From Gammaproteobacteria bacterium (lineage in GTDB: Bacteria > Pseudomonadota > Gammaproteobacteria > Pseudomonadales > Pseudohongiellaceae), in contig JAWKZW010000001.1 of assembly GCA_041395725.1 (NCBI GenBank), positions 1,674,001 to 1,738,000 on the forward strand: a DNA stretch of 64,000 nucleotides, read 5' to 3'. A program made the position numbers and the translations under genes. Each line of letters starts with the position of its first letter. Position 1 is the first letter of the stretch. Positions 36,346 through 45,304 of this stretch are shown in pieces. Below the pieces are notes generated by a model, which did not search any database, had not been told where the DNA came from, and saw only the letters and a list, made by a program, of their open reading frames with translations.

Positions 36346-38193
36346 ATGAAACGCTTTCTCGCCCTCTTTATTCTGCTCCCTTTGCTGGTTGCCTGCGGCA
36401 ATGAGGAGACTTCCCGGACCGACCAGGCTGCGCCTGTAACCAGTCCCGCAACAGCGTTGACTGAAACCGGGCGTCTCAATGCCTGGCTTGACGAACAGTT
36501 CCTGGAATTGCTCGATTTCAGCCCGGAAATGCGCACCCGGCTTGGTGAAAAAACCGACTATGACCAACTGGACGATAGGTCCGAAGCGGCTGCCGAGCGG
36601 CAGTTGGACTGGCGGCGGGACAGCGTAGCCAGTATGCGCCGGCAATTTGATTATGACGCACTGACTCCGGATGGTCAGCTGTCCTGGGATCTGTGGGAAT
36701 ACAACCTGGACATCGCTGAGCGGGGCAGGCCGTATTGGCGCCATGGCTATATTTTTGGTAGAGGCGGGCCTCATGCCGGCCTGCCCAACTTCCTGATCAA
36801 CTTTCACCGGGTGGATACCGAGCAGGACGCCCGGGCCTACCTGTCGAGGCTGGAACAGATACCACGGGTATTCGACCAGCTGCTGGAACGTGCACAGCTG
36901 GCTGCCCGGGAAGGCATCCGCCAGCCTCGGTTTGCCTTTGATTTCGCCCTGGAGGAGATTGCGCGGGTGACCGCCGGTCAGCCTTTCAGTACCGAGGGTG
37001 AGTCGCCCCTTTGGGCTGATCTGAAGACTAAGGTAGGGGCCCTCGTGCAGGCCGGAACACTGGATTCCATGGCTGCGTCGGCCCTGCTGGAGGAAGGCCG
37101 GCAGCTGCTGAGCGGGCCGGTGGCCGAAGCCTATTCGGCACTGGCCGACTGGTTGCGGGCGGACCGCGAAAACAGCACCGAAGCGGCCACCGGAGTATGG
37201 AATCTGCCCGATGGTGAAGCCTACTACAATTATCGACTTAACCTGATGACAGGACTCGACCTGACTGCCGACCAGATTCACGACATCGGGCTGGCCGAAG
37301 TGGAACGTCTGACCGGTGAGATGGAGACCATCAAACGCAGCGTCGGCTTCGAGGGCTCCCTGCAGGAATTTTTTGTTTTCATGCGGGAGAGTGATCAGTT
37401 TTACTTCCCCAACACCGATCAGGGTCGGCAGGACTACCTGGAGCTGGCCCGCAGTTACCTGAGCGCCATGGACGAAAAACTGCCGGAGTACTTCGGCAGG
37501 CTGCCGTTGGCCGGACTGGAAGTCAGACGCGTGGAAGCGTTTCGTGAACAGGACGGTGCCGCGCAGCATTATATGGCGGGTGCGCCGGACGGATCCCGCC
37601 CGGGAGCCTTCTATACCCACCTGTCCGACATGAACGCCATGCCGGTCTACCAGTTGGAGGACGTGGCTTACCATGAAGGAAGCCCTGGTCACCACATGCA
37701 GATCTCCATTCAGCAGGAGCTGACCGACATTCCCAGGTTCCGCACCCAGTCGAGGAACACCGCCTATACCGAAGGCTGGGGGCTGTATGCTGAGTATCTG
37801 GCCAAGGAGATGGGATTCTTCCAGGATCCCTATTCAGACTTCGGCCGCCTGACCGGTGAAATCTGGCGGGCAATTCGACTGGTCGTTGATACCGGTATTC
37901 ATTCCCGGCAGTGGAGCGAGGAACAGGCGGTCAGCTATATGCTGGAAAATTCACCCCTGGCGGAAGGCGCCGTGCGATCGGAGATTCAGCGCTATATAAC
38001 TGGCCCGGGACAAGCGACTGCCTATAAGATAGGCATGATGCAATTCCTGGAACTGCGGGAAGAGGCGCGATCCCGACTCGGTGATCGTTTCGATATCAGG
38101 GAGTTCCACGATGTGGTTCTTGGCGCGGGCGCCCTGCCGATGCCCATCCTGCGTGAGCGGGTGGAGCGCTGGGTACGCGAGCAGCAGGTCTGA
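36346..38193 (+). CDS. DUF885 family lipoprotein, predicted metallopeptidase-like
   Basis: A 615-residue lipoprotein: signal peptide with lipobox LLVAC, Cys17. The body matches DUF885, a family with a thermolysin-like helical fold; its hallmark HEGSPGHHMQ (near residue 445) contains the presumed metal ligands, with a later conserved TEGWGLYAEYL. A carboxypeptidase-like activity on peptides is suspected for the family but not proven here. The frame is open to 36202 inside the upstream repeat; the ATG at 36346 is chosen because it begins the signal peptide. The serine-hydrolase gene follows after 33 bp. Confidence 0.88.
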   Translation: MKRFLALFILLPLLVACGNEETSRTDQAAPVTSPATALTETGRLNAWLDEQFLELLDFSPEMRTRLGEKTDYDQLDDRSEAAAERQLDWRRDSVASMRRQFDYDALTPDGQLSWDLWEYNLDIAERGRPYWRHGYIFGRGGPHAGLPNFLINFHRVDTEQDARAYLSRLEQIPRVFDQLLERAQLAAREGIRQPRFAFDFALEEIARVTAGQPFSTEGESPLWADLKTKVGALVQAGTLDSMAASALLEEGRQLLSGPVAEAYSALADWLRADRENSTEAATGVWNLPDGEAYYNYRLNLMTGLDLTADQIHDIGLAEVERLTGEMETIKRSVGFEGSLQEFFVFMRESDQFYFPNTDQGRQDYLELARSYLSAMDEKLPEYFGRLPLAGLEVRRVEAFREQDGAAQHYMAGAPDGSRPGAFYTHLSDMNAMPVYQLEDVAYHEGSPGHHMQISIQQELTDIPRFRTQSRNTAYTEGWGLYAEYLAKEMGFFQDPYSDFGRLTGEIWRAIRLVVDTGIHSRQWSEEQAVSYMLENSPLAEGAVRSEIQRYITGPGQATAYKIGMMQFLELREEARSRLGDRFDIREFHDVVLGAGALPMPILRERVERWVREQQV

Positions 38194-38226
38194 GATAACA
38201 GCAGAACAGAGTGGTGTGGAGGTTTT

Positions 38227-39531
38227 ATGAAACGAATGTTAAAAAACAGAAACAGCAGCGAGGCCCGGGTTAAGCGGCAGCGCGGCGGCCTGGTCGCTAC
38301 TGCGCTGGTGTTGCTGAGCTGGTCGATGGCTGGCTACGCCCAGGGTCTGGCGAGCGCCGCACCGGAAGATGTCGGTCTTTCCCGCGCTGGTCTGGCAACC
38401 GCAACGGCCCGGCTGCAACAGCACATTGACGACGGTGATATTGCCGGCGTGGTAGCCGTGGTGGCCAGGGATAATAAAGTCGTCTATTTCGAATCCCTGG
38501 GTCAGATGGATCTGGAGAGCCACAAGCCGATGGTCGACGATGCGCTGTTCCGGCAATATTCGATGACCCGGCAGATCACCAGCACAGCAATCATGCTGCT
38601 GGCGGAGCAGCAGGCGCTCAGCGTTGATGACCCTGTCAAGAAATACCTTCCCCAGTTTGAAAATCAGCGGGTATTCCTGAATCAGGCTGCCCCGGACATC
38701 AATCAGACCCGGGAACGGGTTGGCGACATCACCATTGCACACCTGCTCACCCATACCGGCGGACTGGGTAGCCGCAGCGTGCCTGTGTATCGGGAGAACA
38801 ATGTCAGGGATCGCAATATTACCCTGGAGGAAATGGTGGACAATGCAGCCCGTGTACCGCTGTTTTTCGACCCGGGCACCCAGTTTAACTATGGCATCTC
38901 CGCCACCATCCTCGGGCGGGTCGTGGAAGTGGTTTCCGGCATGCCATTCGAGGATTTTCTGCAGACCCGGCTGTTCGAACCGCTTGCAATGACCGATACC
39001 GTCTTCTGGGCGGATCCGTCCCGGGTAGACAGGCTGGCTACTGTCTATCGTCCAACCGACGGAAAGCTGGTTCCCTACCAGATTGAAAGCGTTCCCTTCA
39101 CCGTCAGGCCGCGACTGGTGGAAGGCGGTGTAGGCCTGCTTTCGACGGCGCGAGACTACCTGAATTTTTCCCAGATGCTGCTGAACGGTGGCGAGTTCAA
39201 CGGTGTCAGGGTTCTGCAGGAAGAGACCGTTGCGCAGATTTTTGCCAACGCCGTGCCTGACAGTGTGCTGCCTTTGAATTCGCGAGGTTATTGGCTGGGG
39301 TCCGGCTGGTCGCTGGGGGGATTCAACGTGGTCCTCGACAGCGAAGCCTACAATTTTCCGGTCAGCAACGGCACTATCTGGTGGGATGGCTCGGCCGGGA
39401 CCCGCTATTTTATCGACCCGAATGAGAACATGGTGGTAGTCATCATGGCCCAGGTTTCCCCCGCCAGCGGGAATGGTTTTCGCGAGAATTTCAAAGCCCT
39501 GGTAGATGCGGCCATTGTGGAGCGGCGTTAG
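38227..39531 (+). CDS. Serine hydrolase of the beta-lactamase class C family with altered SxxK
   Basis: A 434-residue exported protein; signal segment about 20-39 (ALVLLSWSMAGYAQG). The fold is that of class C beta-lactamase/EstB esterases: HTGGL (about 176-180), FNYGISATILGRVVEVVSG with Tyr222, and the C-terminal DGSAGTRYFIDP. The catalytic motif, normally S-x-x-K, reads S112-M-T-R115, so the general-base lysine is replaced by arginine (codon CGG). This may be an altered or inactive enzyme. It follows the DUF885 gene closely, probably one operon, which suggests peptide or ester turnover in the periplasm. Confidence 0.88.
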   Translation: MKRMLKNRNSSEARVKRQRGGLVATALVLLSWSMAGYAQGLASAAPEDVGLSRAGLATATARLQQHIDDGDIAGVVAVVARDNKVVYFESLGQMDLESHKPMVDDALFRQYSMTRQITSTAIMLLAEQQALSVDDPVKKYLPQFENQRVFLNQAAPDINQTRERVGDITIAHLLTHTGGLGSRSVPVYRENNVRDRNITLEEMVDNAARVPLFFDPGTQFNYGISATILGRVVEVVSGMPFEDFLQTRLFEPLAMTDTVFWADPSRVDRLATVYRPTDGKLVPYQIESVPFTVRPRLVEGGVGLLSTARDYLNFSQMLLNGGEFNGVRVLQEETVAQIFANAVPDSVLPLNSRGYWLGSGWSLGGFNVVLDSEAYNFPVSNGTIWWDGSAGTRYFIDPNENMVVVIMAQVSPASGNGFRENFKALVDAAIVERR

Positions 39532-39557
39532 GGCTGGCAGGGGCGGCGAACGGCACT

Positions 39558-40187
39558 ATGAGCGATCTGAATTTTCTGCTGGACCGGAACCGTAACTGGG
39601 CCGACGGCATAAAAGAGGCGGACCCTCAGTTCTTCAGGAAACTGTCCGAACAGCAGAGTCCGGAGTACCTCTGGATTGGCTGTTCCGACAGTCGCGTGCC
39701 CGCTAACCAGATAGTGGGCCTGCTGCCCGGCGAGGTGTTTGTTCACCGTAACATCGCCAACCTGGTCGTTCACACGGACCTGAACTGCCTGTCGGTCATT
39801 CAATACGCCGTCGAGGTGCTCAAGGTTAAGCATATTATCGTCTGTGGCCACTACGAGTGCGGCGGTGTCCGGGCGGCGCTGGAAAACAAGGACCACGGGC
39901 TTATCGACAACTGGCTACGGCATATCAAGGATATTTACCGCATTCATCAGGCGCAGCTGGAAGCGGCAGGTTCGGACCGGGAGCAACAGAATCTGCTGTG
40001 CGAGTGTAATGTGATTGAGCAGGTGGCCAACGTCTGTCACACCACGGTTTTACAGAATGCCTGGAAATCAGGCCAGCAGTTGACGGTGCATGGCTGGATC
40101 TACAGCGTTGGTGACGGCATCCTTAAAGATCTCGAAGTCAGCGTAACCGGCACAGAGGAGCTAGCGCGGATACACCGTCTCGACTGA
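39558..40187 (+). CDS. can: Beta-class carbonic anhydrase
   Basis: Interconverts carbon dioxide and bicarbonate in the cytoplasm. The 209-residue sequence resembles E. coli Can. The zinc ligands are Cys42 and Asp44 (CSDSRVPAN), His98 and Cys101 (GHYECGGV). No signal peptide is seen. It lies 26 bp after the serine hydrolase stop on the same strand, but a functional link is not evident. Confidence 0.95.
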   Translation: MSDLNFLLDRNRNWADGIKEADPQFFRKLSEQQSPEYLWIGCSDSRVPANQIVGLLPGEVFVHRNIANLVVHTDLNCLSVIQYAVEVLKVKHIIVCGHYECGGVRAALENKDHGLIDNWLRHIKDIYRIHQAQLEAAGSDREQQNLLCECNVIEQVANVCHTTVLQNAWKSGQQLTVHGWIYSVGDGILKDLEVSVTGTEELARIHRLD

Positions 40188-40259
40188 CAGCCCGTTGAAC
40201 AACGCCGGTCAGATCTGATTGCAGCCTCTTCGCCAGTAGCGTTTGCAGCTGATCGGGTA

Positions 40260-42398
40260 TCAGAATGTCGCTCTCACCTTAAACACGAAACGTGTGCCAT
40301 TGGTTGTGCAATAGCGCTCAATTTCTCTCAGGTTGTCATCCCTCAGGTAGCCGAAATAACGCCTTCTTTCCCGGCAGTTCTCGTGGTCGAGCACGTTGTC
40401 TGCTTCAAAGCGGTAAGTCATGCCGGCAAAACCGACTTTCTCCACGAACAGGTTCAGGTTGCTGTTCGAGCCGATGTAGATGACGTTGTCGATATCGAAG
40501 AACGGTCGGTTACCATCGATGCCATCGAAGTAATTGAATCCATAGTTCAGATTGATGGATGGAATATCATGCCTGAACCCAAGACTTACCCGGCCCCGGT
40601 CATAAGGCACAACCTTCCTTTCCATGGCGATCATCGGATCATCGATAAACGAATCCTGCACCAGGAGACCTGCCGTAAGAACGGCCTGGGGAAGGTTTAT
40701 TATGCCCAGGCGCAGGCTGGCATTGATATTCAGGCCATAGACTGTTCCGTCACCCACGTTGCCATTGGTTGTGGCCAGCCTGCCGGGGCTGCTGGAGATG
40801 TCGATACGATCAATGACATTGCTGATGTCGTAATAGAACAGCCGGGTGTTCAACACGCCTCCGTCAGCGGGCAGGCGATAGTCAATATTCAGGTCATAAC
40901 GCCAGCTTTCTTCCGGCACCAGTTCAGGGTTGCCCGCCAGGGTGTCCTGATCTTCGTCCCGGTCGTTGGTGGCAGCAGAAAAATCGGAGAACCTTAACTG
41001 AGACACCTGCTTCTCCGCCGACATGCGCAGCTGAAGCGAGTTGCTGACATTGAACCGGAAATCCAGTTTGGGCTTGAGGAAATCGAATATCCTGGATTTA
41101 AAGTCATCGGCCCGCTGTTCAATTTCAGACTTTTCATAGAGCAGGCTGCTCTGCAGGGACATGCGCGTATTAATCTGCCAGTTATGGATTGCGAATCCCT
41201 CGAAGCGTAACTCCTCTACGGTGGATACGGCATTGGGAGGATCGGCAGGCACGAGCCCACCGTATTCCGGGAGGGGATCGCCGGGGATGCGCAGGCCAAG
41301 TTTGAGGCTGGAATCCTGGATAGTCTGGGCGCCCTCTATCCCCAGCTCCAGGTTCTGGCCTCCGGCAATGTCCCAGGCATAAGAGGTGCGGACGATCCTC
41401 TCCTGGTACTGGCTGCGGGTATCCAGGAACAGGTTTTTGATCTCTTCGTTATTAATGGCCGTGGATACATACCGTTGCCGATTAATGGCATTGTTCTTTT
41501 CGTTAACAATAAATAACAGCTTATAGCGTCCGCCGCCGTCGAAGTTGTGTTCGTAGTCGCCGCCGAATTCCCAGTTATCCGCGGTCGCGGGGAGTTCCTC
41601 CCGCTCGAATACAACGGGTCCCGGGTTTGGCTTCAGGTCGGTGATCACCCGGACCAGGCTGCTTGGTGGGTCGCTCTCCCCATACAGCACATTAAAAGCG
41701 ATGCGGTCCGACGGTGTTGGCTGGTAGACCAGATTGGAATTAACAGATATGTTCTGCTGATCCCGGTAGCGGTCAAACGTTCTTGTTTCGTTCAGGGAGT
41801 GGTCGGACAGCAGGCTGAGTTCGTAACTTTCCAGCGCCTCATAGCTGGTCGCCAGGTTGGTACTGAAAAGGTAATTGAGCGGCCCGCGCTGGCCGCTGAG
41901 AGAAAAGGACCCCGTCGGCTCGACAGTACCGTCTTGAAAGTGAGTCATACCCAGTTCGCTGGAGTAAGCGATGGAGGACTGGGACTCAAACAGTACGATA
42001 TTAACCAGTTGGCCGGCATTCTGTACATCGAGGTTGCCGGAGTTGCCGCGGATAATTTCGATATAGTTCACCTGATCCGCAGTAATCCGATCAAGCTGCG
42101 ATCGCGCTTCATTGGACTTGCCGGCCAGGCGTTTGCCATTGATAAGTATCCGGTCGCTGCCACCCAGGCCCCGATCGTTGCCGCCCCTGAAATTACTGGC
42201 ACTGTCTCCATCGAGCGCCAGGCCGATGCCCGGAATCCGGTTCAGCATGTCATTGACAGTAACCGGTGCGTACTGGGTAAAAAAACCCGCCGCATAGGTG
42301 ACGGTGCCGTCGGGTGTATCCTGAGCCTGCAACGACAGGGTCTGGGACAGGCAAAAAAGCCCGCAGAGCAAGCGGAGGCGGGGGTATTTGAGTGCCAT
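40260..42398 (-). CDS. TonB-dependent outer-membrane receptor
   Basis: A 712-residue outer-membrane receptor. Signal peptide about 1-25 (LLCGLFCLSQTLSLQAQ), a plug domain (about 40-160; VTVNDMLNRIPGI, GGSDRILINGKR, IEIIRGNSG), then a long beta-barrel ending in the aromatic strand TRFVFKVRATF. A clear TonB box is not seen. Ligand unknown. It is divergent from the FtsH paralogue across 322 bp. Size suggests a small-substrate receptor rather than a SusC-like one. Confidence 0.9.
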   Translation of the reverse strand: MALKYPRLRLLCGLFCLSQTLSLQAQDTPDGTVTYAAGFFTQYAPVTVNDMLNRIPGIGLALDGDSASNFRGGNDRGLGGSDRILINGKRLAGKSNEARSQLDRITADQVNYIEIIRGNSGNLDVQNAGQLVNIVLFESQSSIAYSSELGMTHFQDGTVEPTGSFSLSGQRGPLNYLFSTNLATSYEALESYELSLLSDHSLNETRTFDRYRDQQNISVNSNLVYQPTPSDRIAFNVLYGESDPPSSLVRVITDLKPNPGPVVFEREELPATADNWEFGGDYEHNFDGGGRYKLLFIVNEKNNAINRQRYVSTAINNEEIKNLFLDTRSQYQERIVRTSYAWDIAGGQNLELGIEGAQTIQDSSLKLGLRIPGDPLPEYGGLVPADPPNAVSTVEELRFEGFAIHNWQINTRMSLQSSLLYEKSEIEQRADDFKSRIFDFLKPKLDFRFNVSNSLQLRMSAEKQVSQLRFSDFSAATNDRDEDQDTLAGNPELVPEESWRYDLNIDYRLPADGGVLNTRLFYYDISNVIDRIDISSSPGRLATTNGNVGDGTVYGLNINASLRLGIINLPQAVLTAGLLVQDSFIDDPMIAMERKVVPYDRGRVSLGFRHDIPSINLNYGFNYFDGIDGNRPFFDIDNVIYIGSNSNLNLFVEKVGFAGMTYRFEADNVLDHENCRERRRYFGYLRDDNLREIERYCTTNGTRFVFKVRATF

Positions 42399-42633
42399 GG
42401 TTATTATTATTCTGGCCTTCCAGGCTGGCAGGTTAACCCCCTCTTTGGTCGGTGAGCAAGCGGTTAGTGAAGATTTTTTCTGGCGCGATTCTCCTGCCAG
42501 GGTGTCGCAGGCTCCAGTATCTGTTGCCCGGTGCCTCGATCTGGCGTTGATGCCGCTAAAATGGGGCTTCGCGTCTGCCCTGACCAGTGGACACTGCTGG
42601 GGAACCTGTTTATGCTCGTTTTACGGTTAAGTG

Positions 42634-42690
42634 GCCTCTGACTGATTCCCACAACGCGCTGTGGCGATAAATCAGAGGCTCCTCAAGTCT
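42634..42690. repeat. Dispersed palindromic repeat, inverted pair
   Basis: Two arms face each other: GCCTCTGACTGATTCCCAC (from 42634) and GTGGCGATAAATCAGAGGC (to 42679), giving a hairpin around ACAACGCGCT. The right arm continues into CTCCTCAAGTCT, identical over 20 bases with 63365-63384. It lies 30 bp before the FtsH start, in the 322-bp gap after the TonB receptor start. This is the most complete copy of the TCAGAGGCTCC family in the window. Confidence 0.7.
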
Positions 42691-42720
42691 AAAGTCCGCC
42701 AAGCAGCAATGGCCTGAAGC

Positions 42721-44616
42721 ATGCCAACACCAGAACAGCAGGACCACAAGCCGTCAGGCACACCACCGCCTGCCATCCCTCCCGGTATCCAGCGCTGGAC
42801 CGACCTGTTCATTCTCACCCTGTTGTTTTTTGCGCTGATTACCTTCTTTGACCGGGGCGGGCAGGGGCAGGCGGACATTGCCTACTCGGAGTTCAAGGAG
42901 CGGCTGCGTAACGATGAGATTGCCAGCATCAACATGCGCGGTGACAGGATCGACGGTACCTACCGCTTTGCCGTGAATGATTTTACTGAGTTCACTACCA
43001 CCTTCCCTCCTCTGGCTGACGATGATCTGTTTCCACTGTTGGAGGAAATGGACGTGGAGGTTCGGGTCAGCTCCGAACAGCAGTCCATGTGGACCCTGCT
43101 GTTGATAAACCTGCTTCCGTGGTTGTTGTTGATCGGCATTTTTATGCTTGGAACCCGGGCGATGCGGGCTGGCGGCAAGGGCTATCCTGGCGGCGGTGTG
43201 TTCAGTTTCACCAAGTCCAAGGCGCGCATGACCCGTGGTGAGAATATCAAGTTAAGTTACGATGACATTGCCGGCCTTAAGCACGCCAAGGATGACCTGG
43301 CCGAGGTTATCGACTTTCTGAAGAACCCGGACAAGTATCGGCGCATTGGTGCAAAAATTCCCAAGGGCATACTGCTGATAGGTCCGCCCGGCACCGGCAA
43401 GACACTCCTCGCCAGAGCGACAGCGGCAGAGGCAGGTGTCCCCTTTTTCAGTATTACGGGCTCCGAGTTCGTGGAGATGTTCGTCGGTGTCGGTGCGTCC
43501 CGCGTCCGGGATATGTACAAGCAGGCCCGTGAAGTGGCACCGGCCCTCATTTTCATCGACGAGATTGACTCGGTGGGACGCGCCCGCAGCAGTGCCGCGG
43601 GGCTGGGCAATGATGAGCGGGAACAGACTCTGAATCAGATTCTCGCCGAGATGGACGGCTTTACCGGCGATGAAGCCATTGTGGTCATTGCTGCCACCAA
43701 CCGGCCGGACGTACTCGATACGGCCCTTACCCGCCCCGGGCGTTTCGATCGCAAGGTAGTGCTGGACTTGCCCCAGCGTCAGGCGCGGCTCGATATTCTG
43801 AAAGTCCATGCCAGCAAAGTCATCATGGCGGAAGACGTGGATCTGGACAGGATTGCAGCCGGCACGGTAGGTTTTTCCGGCGCAGACCTGGCGAACCTGA
43901 TTAACGAGGCCGCGTTGCTGGCGGCCCGGGAAGGGAAGGAGCGGGTAGACAACAGCTACCTGGAGCGTGCCCGTGACAAGGTGATTCTCGGGGAGAAACG
44001 GGAATCTCTACTGACCGAGGATGAGCGCAAGCGCACTGCTTACCACGAGGCCGGTCACGCCCTGACAGCCTATTACATGCCTTATGCCGATGCGCTGCGC
44101 AAGGTCAGTATCATTCCGCGGGGGTTGTCTCTGGGCTTTACTGAGCAGACCCCGAAAGAGGACAAGGTCAATTACGGGCAGCACTACCTGGAGGACCGGA
44201 TATCCATCATGCTGGGTGGGCGCAGTGCGGAAAAGCTGGTGTTCGATGAAGTCAGTTCCGGTGCTGCCAATGACCTGCAGCAGGCGACCACGCTGGCTCG
44301 TCACATGGTTACAGAGTGGGGAATGAACGAGGGTCTTGGCCCCCTGAGCTTCCAGCACCCGGACCAGACCTTTCCCGGCCAGGAACTGGTGCTGCGTAAG
44401 GATTACAGCGAGCATACCGCAGAGTTGATCGACGAGGAGGTGAGCAGGCTGGTCCGTGATAACGAGCTGCGCGCCTTCGATACCCTGCAGGCCCACCGGG
44501 AAGAGCTGGATGCCATTGCCGCGGCCCTGCAGGAGAAAGAAACCCTGACCGATGAAGATGTCCGACAGATGCTGGCGCCCTTCAAGAAGAAAGCCGCTGC
44601 GGCTCCTGTCAGTTAG
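42721..44616 (+). CDS. ftsH: ATP-dependent zinc metalloprotease FtsH paralogue
   Basis: A 631-residue inner-membrane AAA protease. Two membrane segments (about 25-42 and 122-142) flank a periplasmic domain. The AAA module has Walker A GPPGTGKT, Walker B ALIFIDEIDSVG and the second region of homology ATNRPDVLDTALTRPGRFDR. The protease zinc site is HEAGH. The N-terminus is extended and proline-rich (KPSGTPPPAIPPGIQ). It is not next to rlmE or folP as the housekeeping ftsH usually is, so it may be an additional copy. The start ATG has a weak Shine-Dalgarno sequence. Confidence 0.93.
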   Translation: MPTPEQQDHKPSGTPPPAIPPGIQRWTDLFILTLLFFALITFFDRGGQGQADIAYSEFKERLRNDEIASINMRGDRIDGTYRFAVNDFTEFTTTFPPLADDDLFPLLEEMDVEVRVSSEQQSMWTLLLINLLPWLLLIGIFMLGTRAMRAGGKGYPGGGVFSFTKSKARMTRGENIKLSYDDIAGLKHAKDDLAEVIDFLKNPDKYRRIGAKIPKGILLIGPPGTGKTLLARATAAEAGVPFFSITGSEFVEMFVGVGASRVRDMYKQAREVAPALIFIDEIDSVGRARSSAAGLGNDEREQTLNQILAEMDGFTGDEAIVVIAATNRPDVLDTALTRPGRFDRKVVLDLPQRQARLDILKVHASKVIMAEDVDLDRIAAGTVGFSGADLANLINEAALLAAREGKERVDNSYLERARDKVILGEKRESLLTEDERKRTAYHEAGHALTAYYMPYADALRKVSIIPRGLSLGFTEQTPKEDKVNYGQHYLEDRISIMLGGRSAEKLVFDEVSSGAANDLQQATTLARHMVTEWGMNEGLGPLSFQHPDQTFPGQELVLRKDYSEHTAELIDEEVSRLVRDNELRAFDTLQAHREELDAIAAALQEKETLTDEDVRQMLAPFKKKAAAAPVS

Positions 44617-44681
44617 TTCGATCAGCGGGCCGGGTGCCCGGTCTGGCCAGCGCAAAGATCCAGGGGGCGACGAAGCCTCCG

Positions 44682-44969
44682 CTATTTATGGGCAATAGGC
44701 TTGTCGGTAAACAGATAGTCTTTAAGTTCCTTGTCGAAGCGTGGGCTGCGACGGCGTATCCACTCCAGCACCATGGCCGCGTGCTCCATCTCCTCGTCGC
44801 GATTGTGGGCGAGAATGGCCCGTAACTCGTCATCCTTGCAGGCATCTACCCGCTGGTTGTACCAGTCCACGGCTTCCAGTTCTTCCATCAGCGAGGTAAT
44901 GGCCCGGTGCATGTCGCGGGTAGCATCTGACAGTTCCTCAATGGGTTCGTGATAGCCTTCATTTGCCAT
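44682..44969 (-). CDS. Encapsulated-ferritin (EncFtn) family protein
   Basis: A 95-residue helical iron-binding protein closely resembling Rhodospirillum rubrum EncFtn. MEELEAVDWYNQRVDA and AILAHNRDEEMEHAAM are nearly the same, and the ferroxidase ligands correspond to Glu30, Glu60 and His63, with Trp36 conserved. EncFtn oxidises Fe(II) as a decamer and is normally packed inside an encapsulin shell through a C-terminal targeting peptide. Here the protein ends in FTDKPIAHK without a recognisable targeting peptide, and no encapsulin gene is adjacent. GGAG precedes the ATG. A MITE-like element lies 47 bp upstream. Confidence 0.88.
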   Translation of the reverse strand: MANEGYHEPIEELSDATRDMHRAITSLMEELEAVDWYNQRVDACKDDELRAILAHNRDEEMEHAAMVLEWIRRRSPRFDKELKDYLFTDKPIAHK

Positions 44970-45016
44970 TGTTTTCTCCTTGTTGATGGCATCACGGCAG
45001 TGATACCTAAATTTAC

Positions 45017-45202
45017 CCGCTCACTGCATAAATTCTTGGCCCGGGACCGCTTCGCTGCTTCCCTAGCAGCATTTCCAGCGCCGTACTCGATTTTTCTGGA
45101 TATCACGTAGAATGACTACGCTCAATCCATAAAAATCTCCAAGCGACGCTGGAAATACCACTCTGAAAGCTCCTGACCTCAACAATTTATGCAATGATCG
45201 GG
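45017..45202. repeat. 186-bp MITE-like element, copy 2
   Basis: Second copy of the element at 36107-36291, in the same orientation. The terminal inverted repeats are AATTTATGCAGTGAGCGGG (left end, reverse-complemented) and AATTTATGCAATGATCGGG (right), 17 of 19 identical. The inner arms ATTTCCAGCG and CGCTGGAAAT are perfectly complementary. It fills most of the gap between the divergent ferritin and GNAT genes. A 20-residue-conserved minus-strand ORF (MISRKIEYGAGNAA...) in both copies is a by-product of the repeat. Confidence 0.85.
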
Positions 45203-45304
45203 TTTATCAGTATTGCATCTTGGAATTCAGCAGGTGGAAGTCTACCATCCTGGCAGTCAGCAAAACATCCCGGCAAGGCGCCTGAGCCCTGACGATGGAT
45301 ACGC

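Noticed and set aside
36277..37695. Long minus-strand open frame (472 codons) opposite the DUF885 gene
   Set aside because: It is antisense to a clear lipoprotein gene, has no family resemblance and is explained by the GC-rich codon pattern of the real gene. Similar shadows lie opposite the ABC ATPase (7159-8103) and pckA (32146-33141).
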